Shown: piece by piece, positions 53,488 to 64,000 of the stretch | Layout of the letters: the number at the start of each line of letters is the position of its first letter | Numbering within the stretch: the stretch's first letter is position 1 | Assembly (NCBI GenBank): GCA_033675545.1 | Contig: JAWDGP010005064.1 | Location: 35,201-99,200 of the forward strand | Direction: 5' to 3' | DNA: 64,000 nucleotides | Origin: Elysia crispata | Lineage: Eukaryota > Mollusca > Gastropoda > Plakobranchidae | Program-made: the position numbers and the translations under genes | The notes under the pieces: generated by a model | Seen by the model: only the letters and a program-made list of their open reading frames with translations | What the model was told of the DNA's origin: nothing | The model's database searches: none

Positions 53488-54602
53488 TGTAAAATATATC
53501 CCCCGTGCTAAAGTATCTTCTGTCTTCTATCTATACATGTCCCCTCCATGTAAAAGATTAAACTCCCTCTCTAATGTATTCACTATATTATAATTAATAG
53601 GGATATATAATTTTACTCTAATTTATAAAATTTGATTATAATTCCTTGCAAAGGACTCAAATTCTATAAAACAAATTATTTTTTTTTTAATTTAAATTAA
53701 TTGCAATCCATAATAAATTTTGATTATAAATTCACAAACGTATATATAGATATATGACAAAATAAAAAACCCAACAATATTTTAGATTTCCAATATTTAT
53801 TCTAATGAATTCCCCCCTTATACATAATACAAAAACAAAACAATCTTAATAAACTAAATAAATATATCTATAAAACAAAATTATAAATTAAACCTACGCT
53901 ATTAATTCTTATATAAATTCTATCTTATCAGTTACATTTTTCTTTTTCTTTCCTTGGATTCCACGTCTTGCTTCCAACTACCAGATCTTTGTTCATACAC
54001 CAGTTCTTGTTTGTAAACACACACCAGTCCTTGTCCTCTCACACACACCAGTCCTTGTTTTAATAGTCCCTTTTCTTGACTTCTTTCTTTATCAAAATTG
54101 TCTTTTTCAGAATATAATAGTTTTTTTGTTTTTTTTTATGTATATATATATATACACATATAAAGATTTTTTTTTTTTTACTCAGTTCATGAGGCCGTTT
54201 CCTTTTGTATTTCTCAGCATAAGTATAAATTATTTTTGCTTTTCACTTAGGACCCAACTTTTTTTTTTCCATTTATGAAGCAATAAATTGCCTTTTCATT
54301 TTGCTAACAATAATTTCGCATATTGATGATTAGGAGATTTGTTTAAATGTTATTTTGAATATTTGTTTCTTTTTTATTTTTTTTCTGTTCGGGTGCTAAT
54401 TTTTTAGTATAAATTTTTCCTCTCCCGATTTAGTTTTACAGATGTAAAATCTCCTGTCTTTCTCAACAAAAATGCTATGTGCAAAGAGGGCGAACCCTCG
54501 TGTTCGTCGTCTTTTATAGTTCCAAGGCTAAATCTAAGGCTAAGGCTAAGGCACATACATTCTCGCTTTTCATTCCCCCACTGCTTATGAACTTCACTCA
54601 CA
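53488..54602 (-). repeat. 5' LTR of the gmr1-like element
   Basis: About 1,115 bp and collinear with the other LTR. By eye there are roughly 10-20 substitutions plus TA and T-tract length changes, consistent with one to two percent divergence. After the LTR, GTGCTCAAGTTTC resumes F-oriented satellite. Confidence 0.93.
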
Positions 54603-57600
54603 GTGCTCAAGTTTCTTTTTTTTGAAAATTGCCTTTTTTCCCCCGTATCTACGCGAACACATACACCTACCCACACACACTCCGTTTTTCCAAACCATAA
54701 TGCCTAAAAAACTTGCTTAACACCTTTTTCTTAAAATTACTTTTCTTTTCCTCTCTACTCCTTCTTCTTACCCCCGAAACACTTTTTAATCATCTTTTCC
54801 GGCAAACTAACGACCAAAAATGGTGAAAAAGCTCCCGAAAGGAGAAACAAAATATTTATTTTTTTTATTTTTTATTTCACATTTTCCCTTTCCCCTTACG
54901 GAAAAAAACAAAACCTCTTACTTTTTCCGCCCTTTTTATCACCGGAAATAGGAAAACCGCAAGTTAAAACGTCCGATAAAAAATTTTCTTTTTTTTTTTT
55001 TAAATTTTTTGCATCCTACCGCTCCTCATTTTTTCAAAAAATTAACACTTACCTTTTTTTTCGAAATTCCGACTTAAAGTGCCCTAAAATGCCGCTAAGC
55101 GCGCTCAAGTTTCATTTTTTACAAATTAAATTTTTCCGCCGTGATTACGCGAAAACATACACCTACCCAAACACACTCCGTTTTTCCTACCCATAATGCC
55201 TAAGAAACGCGCTAAACACCTTTTTCTTAAAATTAATTTTTTTTTTGCTCTCTACTCCTTCTCCTGAACCCCAAAACACTTCATAATCACCTTTTCCGGC
55301 AAACGAACGACCAAAAATAGTGAAAAAGCTCCCGAAAAGAGAAAAAATTTTTTTTTTTTTTATAGTTTATTTCATATTTCCCTCTCCCCATAAGAAATGT
55401 TTCTTTTTTCTATTTTTAAGACTTTTTTGCACCCTACCGCTCCTCGTAATCGGAAAAATTACCACTTAACATTTTTTTTTTCGAAATTCCGACTTAAAGT
55501 GCCCTAAAATGCCGCTAAGCGCGCTCAAGTTTCATTTTTTAAAAATAACCTTTTTTCCGCCGGGATTACGCGAACACATACACCTACCCAAACACAGTCC
55601 GTTTTTCCTACCGATAATGCCTAAAAAACGCGCTCAATACCTTTTTCTTAAAATTACTTTTCTTTTTTTGCTCTGTACTCCTTCACTTTAACCCCAAAAC
55701 ACTTCCTAATAACTTTCTCCGGCAAACGAACGACCAAAAAGAGTGAAAAAGCTCCCGAAAGGACAAAAATTTTTCCCTCTCCCCTTACGAAAAAAAAAAC
55801 AAAACCACTTACTTTTTCCGCTTTTTTTGTGACAGGAAATAGGTAAACCGCACGGGAAAACGTCCCATAAGAAATGTTTTTTTCTTCTATTTTTACGACT
55901 TTTTTGCATCCTACCGATCCTCGTTTTTTGGAAAATTTACCACTTACCTTTTTTTTTCGAAATTCCGACTTAAAGTACCCTAAAATGCCGCTAAGCGCGT
56001 TCAAGTTTCATTTTTTACAAATTACCTTTTTTCCTATGTGATTACGTGAACACATACACCTACCCAAACACACTCCGTTTTCCCTTCACATAATGCCTAA
56101 AAAACGCGCTTAACACCTTTTTCTTAAAATTACTTTTTTTTCTCTATCTACTCCTTCTCCTTACCCCCGAAAAACTTCCTAATCACCTTTTCAGGAAAAC
56201 CAACGACCAAAAATAGTGAAAAAGCTACCAAAATGAGAAAAAATTTTTTTTCCTTTTTTTTAATAATTTATTTCACATTTTCCCTCTCTCCTTACGGAAA
56301 AAACAAAACCTCTTACTTTTTCCGCCCTTTTTATCACCGGAAATAGGAAAACCGCAAGGCAAAAGGTCCCGTAAAAAATTTTCTTTTTTTTTTTTTGACT
56401 TGTTTGCACCCTACCGCTCCTCGTATTCGGGAAAATTACCAGTAACCTTTTTGTTCGAAATTCCGACTTAAAGTGCCCGAAAACGCCGCTAAGCGCGCTC
56501 AAGTTTCATTTTTTTATAATTTACCTTTTTTCCTATGTGATTAGGCGAACAAATATACCTACCGAAACACACTCCGTTTTTCCGACCCATAATGCCTAAA
56601 AAACTCACTTAGCACCTTTTTCTTCAAATCACTTTTTTTTCCTCTCTACTCCTTCTCCTTACCCCTGAAAAACTTCCTAATCATCTTTTCCGGCAAACTA
56701 ACGACCAAAAATGGTCAAAAAAACCTCCCTGAAAGAGGAAAAATATTTTTTCTTTTTTTTTATAATTTATTTCACATTTTCCCTCTCCCCTTACGGAAAA
56801 AAAAAAAAACCTCTTACTTTTTCCGCCCTTTTTATCACCGGAAATAGGAAAACCGCAAGTGAAAACGTCCCATGAAAAATTTTCTTTTTTTTTTTTTTTC
56901 AATTTTTTGCATCCTACCGGTCCTCGTTTTTGGAAAAATTACCAATTACCTTTTTTTTCAAAATTCCGACTTAAAGTACCCTAAAATGCCGCTAAGCGCG
57001 CTCAAGTTTCATTTTTTTATAAATTACCTTTTTTCCTATGTGATTAGGCGAACAAATACACCTACCGAAACACACTCCGTTTTTCCTACCCATAATGCCC
57101 AAAAAACGCGCTGAACACCTTTTTCTTAAAATTACTTTTCTTTTGCTTTCTCCTCCTTCTCCCCCCCCCCCACCGAAAAACTTCCTAATCATCTTTTACG
57201 GCAACTTAACGACCAAAACTGGTCAAAACACTCCCTAAGGGAGAAAAAAAATTTTCTTTTTCATATTTTATTTCAGATTTTCCCTCTCCACTTACGGTAA
57301 AAAACAAAACCTCTTACTTTCCCCCCTTTTTATCACCTGAAATAGGAAAACCACAAGGCAAAACGTCCCATAAATAATTTTTCTTTTTTTTTAAGTACTT
57401 TTTTGCATCCTACCGCTTCTCATAATCGGAAAAATTACCATTTACCTTTTTTTTTCGAAATTCCGACTTAAAGTGCCCTAAAATGCCGCTAAGCGCGCTC
57501 AAGTTTCATTTTTTACAAATTACCTTTTTTCCGCCGTTATTACTCGAACACATACACCTAGTTACACACACTCCGTTTTTCCTACCCATAATGCCTAAAA

Positions 57601-60600
57601 AACGCGCTTAACACCTTTTTCTTAAAATTATTTTTCTTTTGCTCTCTACTCTTTATCCTTACCCCCGAAACACTTCCTAATGATCTTTTCCGGCAAACTA
57701 ACGACCAAAAATGGTGAAAAAGCTCCCTAAAGGAGAAAAAAAATTTTTCTTTTTATTTATAATATATTTCACATTTTCCCTCTCCCCTTACGGAAAAAAA
57801 CAAAATCTCTTACTTTTTTCCTCTTTTTATCACCGGAAATAGGAAAACCGCAAGGCAAAACGTCCCATCAAAATTTTTTTTTTTTTTTTTTTTTTTTTTG
57901 TACTTTTTTGCATCCTACCGCTTCTCATTATCGGAAAAATTACCACGTACCTTTTTTTTCGAAATTCCGACTTAAAGTGCCAAAAACTGCCGCTAAGGGT
58001 GCGCAAGTTTCTTTTTTTCTAAATTACTTTTTTTCCGCCGTGATTACGCGAACACATACACCTACCCAAACACACTCCGTTTTTCCTACCCATAATGCCT
58101 AAAAAACGCGCTTAACACCTTTTTCTTAAAATTACTTTTTTTCCCTCTCTACTCCTTCTCCTTAACCCCGAAACACTTCCTAATCACCTTTTCCAGCAAA
58201 TGAACGACCAAAAATAGTGAAAAAGCTACCAAAAGGGGAAAAAATTTTTTTTTCCTTTTTTTTTATAATTCATTTCACATTTTCCCTCTACCCTTACGGA
58301 AAAAAACAAAACCACTTACTTTCCCTCCTTTTTATCACCGGAAATAGGTAAACCGCAAGGGAAAACGTCCCATAAGAAATTTTTTTTCTTCTTTCTTTTT
58401 TTTCCTTTTTCGCACCCTTCCGCTCCTATTAAACGGACAAAGTACTACTTACCTTTTTTTTCGAAATTAAGACTTAAAGTGCCCGAAAATGCCGCTACGC
58501 GCTTAAGTTTCATTTTTTACAAATTACCTTATTTCCGCCGTGATTACGCGAACACATACACCTACCCAAACACACTCCGTTTTTCCTACCCATAATGCCA
58601 TAAAAAACGCGCTTAACACCTTTTTCTTAAAATTACTTTTTTTTTGCTCTCTACTCCTTCTCCTTAATCCCGAAACACTTCCTAATCACCTTTTCCGGCA
58701 AACTAACGACCAAAAAGAGTGAAAAAGCTCCCGAGAGGAGAAGAAAAAAAATTTTTTTTTTCGTATTTTATTTCACATTTTCCCTCTCCCCTTACGGAAA
58801 AAAACAAAACCTCTTCCTTTTTCCGCCCTTTTTATCACCGGAAATAGGAAAACCGCAAGTAAAAACGTCCAATGAAAAATTTTCTTTTTTTTTTTTTTTT
58901 CAATTTTTTGCATCCTACCGGTCCTCGTTTTTGGAAAAATTACCACCTACCTTTTTTTTTTCGAAATTCCGACTTAAAGTGCCCTAAAATGCCGCTAAGC
59001 GCGCTCAAGTTTCATTTTTTACAAATTACCTTTTTTCCGCCGTCATTACGCGAACACATAGACCTACCCAAACACACTCCGTTTTTCCTACCCATAATGC
59101 CTAAAAAACGCGCTGCACACCTTTTTCCTAAAATTACTTTTTTTTGCTCTCTACTCCTTCTCCTTAACCCCGAACCACTTCCTAATCATCTTTTCCGGCA
59201 AACTAACGACCAAATATAGTGAAAAAGCTCCCGAAAGCAGAAAATAATTTCTTTTTTTTTTTTTTTTTAGTTTTTTGCATCCTACCGCTCTTCGTAATCG
59301 GAAAAATTACCACGTACCTTTTTTTTCGAAATTCCGACTTAAAGTGCCAAAAACTGCCGCTAAGGGCTCGCAAGTTTCATTTTTTTCAATATACGTTTTT
59401 TCCACCGAGATTACGCGAACACATACACCTACATAAACACACTTCGTTTTTCCTACACATTATGCCAAAAAAACGCGCTTAACACCTTTTTTTCTCTTTA
59501 CTTTTTCTCCTTACCCCCGAAAAACTTCCTAATCATCCTTTCAGGCAAAGTAACGACCAAAAAAGTAAAAAAACTCCCTAAATGAGAAAAAAAATTTTCT
59601 TTTTTTTATGATTTAATTCACATTTTCCCTTTCCTCTTACGGAAAAAAACAAAACCTCTTCCTTTTTCCGCCCTTTTTATCATCGGAAATAGGAAATCCG
59701 CAAGGAAAAACGTCCCATAAAAAATTTTTTTTTTTTTTTTTTTTTAAATTTTTTGCATCCTACCGGTCCTCGTTTTTGAAAAATTACCACTTACCTTTTT
59801 TTTAGAAATTCCGACTTAAAGTACCCTAAAATGCCGCAGCGCGCTCAAGTATCATTTTTTACAAATTACCTTTTTTCCGCCGTGATTACGCGAACACATC
59901 ACCTACCCACACACACTCCGTTTTTCGGACCCATAATGCCTAAAAAACGCGCTTAACACCTTTTTCTTAAAATTACTTTTCTTTTCCTCTCTATTACTTG
60001 TCCTTACCCCCGAATTACTTCCTAATCATCTTTTCCGGCAAACTATCGACCAAAAATGGTAAAAAAGCTCCCTAAAGGAGAAAAAAAAATTTCTTTTTTT
60101 GTTATAATTTATTTCACATTTTCCCTTTCCTATTACGGAAAAAAACAAAAAAACTTCCTTTTTCCGCCCTTTTCATCATCGCAAATAGGAAATCCGGAAG
60201 GAAAAACGTCCCTAAAAAAGTTTTTTTTTTTTTTTTTTAGTTTTTTGCATCCTACCGCTCCTCGTAATCGGTAAAATTACCACTAACTTTTTTTTTCCGA
60301 AATTCCGACTTAAAGTGCCCTAAAATGCCCCTAAGCGCGCTCAAGTTTTATTTTTTATAAATTACCTTTTTTCCGCCGTGATTACGCGAACACATACACC
60401 TACCCAGACACACTCCGTTTATCCGACCCATAATGCCTAAAAAACGCACTTAACACCTTTTTCTTCAAATTACTTTTTTTTCCTCTTTACTCCTTCTCCT
60501 TAGCCCCGAAAAACTTCCTAATCATCTTATCCGGTAAACTAACGACCAAAAATTGTCAAAAAACAGCCCTAAAGGAGGAAAAAAATTTTCTTTTTTTTTT

Positions 60601-63600
60601 GTAATTTATTTATCATTTTCCCTCTCCCCTTAAAGAAAAAAAAACTACTTACTTTTTCCGCCCTTTTTAATCATCGTAAATAGGAAATCCGCAAGGAAAA
60701 ACGTCTCATAAAAAATGTTTCTTTTTTTTTTTTTTTTTTTTTAACTTTTTTGCATCCTACCGCTCCTCGTAATCGGGAAAATTACCACATACCTTTTCTT
60801 TCCAAATTCCAACTTAAAATTCCCTAAAATGCCGCTAAGCGCGCTCAAGTTTAATTTTTCACAAATTACCTTTTTTCCGCCATGATTCCGCGAACACATA
60901 CACCTACCCACACACACTCCGTTTTTCCGACTCAAAATGCCTAAAAAACGCACTTAATACCTTTTTCTTCGAATTACTTTTTTTTCCTCTTTACTCCTTC
61001 TCCTTAGCCCCGAAAAACTTCCTAATCATCTTATCCGGTAAACTAACGACCAAAAATTGTCAAAAAACAGCCCTAAAGGAGGAAAAAAATTTTCTTTTTT
61101 TTTTTGTAATTTATTTCACATTCTCCCTCTCCCCTTACTGAAATAAACAAAACCACTTACTTTTTCCGCCCTTTTTATAATCGGAAATAGAAAAATCGCA
61201 AGGGAAAACGTGCCTTAAATTTTTTTTCCTTTTTTTTTACTTTTTTGCATCCTACCGCTCCTCGTAATCGGGAAAATTACCAGTTACCTTTTTTTTCGAA
61301 ATTGCAACTTAAAGTGCCCTTAAATGGCGCTAAGCGCGCTCAAGTTTCATTTTTTACAAATTACCTTTTTTCCGCCGTGATTACGCGAACACATACACCT
61401 ACCCACACACACTCCGTTTTTCCGACTCATAATGCCTAAAAAACGCACTTAACACCTTTTTCTTAAAATAACTTTTTTTTCCTCTCTACTTCTTCTCCTT
61501 ACCCCCGAAAAACTTGCTAATCATCTTTTCCGGCAAACTAACGACCAAAAATGGTCAAAAAACCTCCCTGAAAGAGGAAAATTTTTTTTTTCTTTCTTTT
61601 ATAATTTATTTCACATTTTCCCTCTCCTCTTACGGAAATAAACAAAACCACTTAATTTTTCCGCCCTTTTCAAAATTGGAAATAGAAAAATCGCAAGGGA
61701 AAACGTCCCATAAAAAATTTTTCTTTTTTTATACTTTTTTGCATCCTACCGCTCCTCATAATCGTGAAAATTACCAGTTACCTTTTTTTTCGAAATTCCG
61801 ACTTAAAGTGCCCTAAAATTTAGCTAAGCGCGCTCGAGTATCATTTTTTACAAATTACCTTTTTTCCGCCGTGATTGCGCGAACACATACACCTACCCAC
61901 ACACACTCCGTTTTTCCGACTCATAATGCCTAAAAAACGCACTTAACACCTTTTTCTTAAAATTACTTTTTTTTCCTCTCTACTTCTTCTCCTTACCCCC
62001 GAAAAACTTGCTAATCATATTTTCCGGCAAACTTTTTTTGGACTTTTTTTCACATTTCCCCTACCGCTTACAAAAAACACTAACACTTTTCCGCCCTTTT
62101 TGGAAATAGAAAAAACCGCAAGGGAAAACGTCAAATAAAAAATTTTTCTTTTTTTATACTTTTTTGCATCCTACCGCTCCTCATAATCGGGAAAATTACC
62201 AGTTACCTTTTTTTTCGAAATTCCGACTTAAAATGCCCTAAAATGCCGCTAAGCGCGCTCAAGTTTCATTTTTTACAAATTACCTTTTTTCCGCCGTGAA
62301 TACGCGGACACATACACCTACCCACACACACTCCGTTCTTCCGACACATTATGACTAAAAAACGCGCTTTACACCTTTTTCTTAAAATTACTTTTTTTTT
62401 GCTCTCTACTCCTTCTCCTTACCCCCGAAACACTTCCTCCGGCAAACTAACGACAAAAAAATGGTCAAAAAACCTCGCGAAAGGAGGAAAAAATTTTATT
62501 CTTTTTTTTATAATTTATTTCAAATTTTCCCTCTCCTCTTACGGAAATAAAGAAAACCACTTATTTTTTCCGCCCTTCTTATAATTGGAAATAGAAAAAT
62601 TGCAAAGGAAATCGTCCCATAAAAAGTTTTTCTTTCTTTTTTTTTTTTTTATACTTTTTTGCATCCTACCGCTTCTCGTAATCGGGAAAATTACCAGTTA
62701 CCTTTTTTTTCGAAATTCCGACTTAAAGTGCCCTAAAATGCCGCTAAGCGCGCTCAAGTTTCATTTTTTACAAATTACCTTTTTTCCGCCGTGATTACGC
62801 GAACACATCACCTACCCACACACACTCCGTTTTTCCGACACATTATGCCTAAAAAACGCGCTTAACACCTTTTTCTTAAAATTACTTTTTTTTCCTCTCT
62901 ACTCCTTCTCCTTACCCCCGAAACACTTCCTAATCATCTTTTCCGGCAAACTAGCTACCAAAAATGGTCAAAAAACCTTTCGAAAGAAGGAAAAGATTTT
63001 TTTCTTTCTTTTATAATTTTTTTTACATTTTCCCTCTTCCCTTACGGAAAAAAAACAAAACCACTTACTTTTTCCGCGCTTTTTATCACTTGAAATAGAA
63101 AAACCGCAAGGGAAAACGTCCCATAAGAATTTTTTTTTTTTTTATTTGACTTTTTTGCACCCTACCGCTCTTCGTAATCGGGAAAATTACCACTTACCTT
63201 TTTTTTTCAAAATTCCGACTGAAAGTGCGCTAAAATGCCGCTAAGCGCGCTCAAGTTTCATTTTTTACAAATTACCTTTTTTCCGCCGTGATTACGCGGA
63301 CACATACACTTACCCACACACACTCCGTTTTTCCGACACATTATGCCTAAAAAACGCGCTTAACACCTTTTTCTTAAAATTACTTTTTTTTCCTCTCTAC
63401 TCCTTCTCCTTACCCCCGAAACACTTCCTAATCATCTTTTCCGGCAAACTAGCTATCAAAAATGGTCAAAAAACCTCCCGAAAGGAGGAAAAAAATTTTT
63501 TCTTTCTTTTATAATTTTTTTCACATTTTCCCTCTAACCTTACGGAAAAAAACAAAACCACTTACTTTTTCCGCGCTTTTTGTCACTGGAAATAGAAAAA

Positions 63601-64000
63601 CCGCAAGGGAAAACGTCCCATAAGAAATTCTTTTTTTTTTTTATTTGACTTTTTTGCACCCTACCGCTCCTCGTAATCACAAAAATTACCACCTACCTTT
63701 TTTTTCGAAATTACGATTAAATTTCGATAAAATGCCGATAAGCGCGCTCAAGTTTCAATTTTAGAAATTACCTTTTTTCCGCCGTGATTACGCGAACACA
63801 TACACCTACCCACACACACTCCGTTTTTCCGACACATTATGCCTAAAAAACGCGCGAATTAACCAACTTTCTTAAAATTTCTTTTTTCTTCTCTACTCCT
63901 TCTCCTTTACCTCCCAAACGCTTCCTAATCATCTTTTTCCGGCAAACTAGGCGACCAAAAATAACGGTCAAAAAACCTCCCCGAAAGGAGAAAAAAGATT
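54603..64000 (+). repeat. Satellite array block 8, F orientation
   Basis: Nearly nineteen monomers of the ~500 bp satellite running to the window end. Landmarks at 62943 and 63441 are 498 bp apart. Towards the right end monomers become more alike (shared CGACACATTATGCC in place of CGACCCATAATGCC from about 62340 on), indicating local homogenisation. A deletion copy lies at about 62030-62100 and a C11 tract at 57161-57171. No genes are supported. Confidence 0.94.

Larger units (their letters stand above)
45213..54602 (-). mobile_element. Ty3/Gypsy LTR retrotransposon, gmr1-like (integrase before reverse transcriptase)
   Basis: A 9.39 kb element in minus orientation: LTRs of about 1.11 kb at both ends (TG...CA), gag, then pol in the order protease - integrase - reverse transcriptase - RNase H. 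Flanking GTGCG (left) and GTGCT (right) suggest a 5-bp target duplication with one later change. The order integrase-before-RT is like Ty1/copia, but the RT and integrase sequences are Ty3/Gypsy-like, which defines the gmr1 group described from fish and other deuterostomes. Apart from one homopolymer frame change in pol the coding regions are open, so it inserted recently. Confidence 0.9.

Noticed and set aside
1..64000. CRISPR array in the regular repeats
   Set aside because: Repeat units are ~500 bp, 93 bp or 49 bp contiguous tandem units without unique spacers, in a eukaryotic context.

Overview
The window looks like a chromosome segment from an animal, most likely a marine invertebrate. 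About 30 kb of it is a tandem satellite with a monomer of roughly 500 bp, and into this several mobile elements are inserted. I see no ordinary host gene, tRNA, rRNA or CRISPR array. The animal assignment is an inference from the mobile elements: a Ty3/Gypsy element with the gmr1-type domain order, cut-and-paste transposon families I associate with cnidarians and molluscs, and a Polinton/adintovirus-like element.

Layout. Satellite in one orientation (called F) fills 1-2127, 6967-11841, 27543-33265, 42031-45212 and 54603-64000. The inverted orientation (R) fills 2128-4072, 6251-6966 and about 39965-42030. The inserts are: (1) a 2.2 kb DNA transposon remnant with inverted termini, 4073-6250; (2) a 15,701 bp virus-like element, 11842-27542, with long terminal inverted repeats and a 5-bp target duplication; (3) a 6.7 kb non-satellite block, 33266-39964, holding a decayed DNA transposon with a spliced-looking transposase; (4) a 9.4 kb LTR retrotransposon on the minus strand, 45213-54602, whose pol has the integrase upstream of the reverse transcriptase.

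The virus-like element is the main feature. It is clearly richer in G+C than the satellite and is gene-packed. It has a double-jelly-roll-type major capsid protein, a probable penton (minor capsid) protein, a fibre-like protein with 31-residue repeats, an A32/FtsK-type packaging ATPase, and a retroviral-type DDE integrase. It also has a protein-primed-type family B DNA polymerase followed by an SF1 helicase ending in an HNH-like domain, and about nine small conserved or membrane proteins. Morphogenesis genes lie mostly in the left two thirds. The integrase (plus strand) and the polymerase-helicase (minus strand) converge at the right with 2 bp between their stop codons. It is a fossil or recently decayed copy: the integrase has a nonsense codon between catalytic residues, the polymerase-helicase has at least four frame changes, the fibre gene has one nonsense codon and one homopolymer frame change, and a 476-codon structural gene has one in-frame TAG. 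The capsid, penton and ATPase genes are intact. I do not see an adenain-type maturation protease.

In its intact state the set would replicate by protein priming from the terminal repeats, package with the ATPase into a capsid-penton-fibre shell, and integrate with the DDE integrase. This is inferred from family knowledge. The many short T-rich or A-rich frames in the satellite are read-throughs of the repeat and are not annotated as genes.
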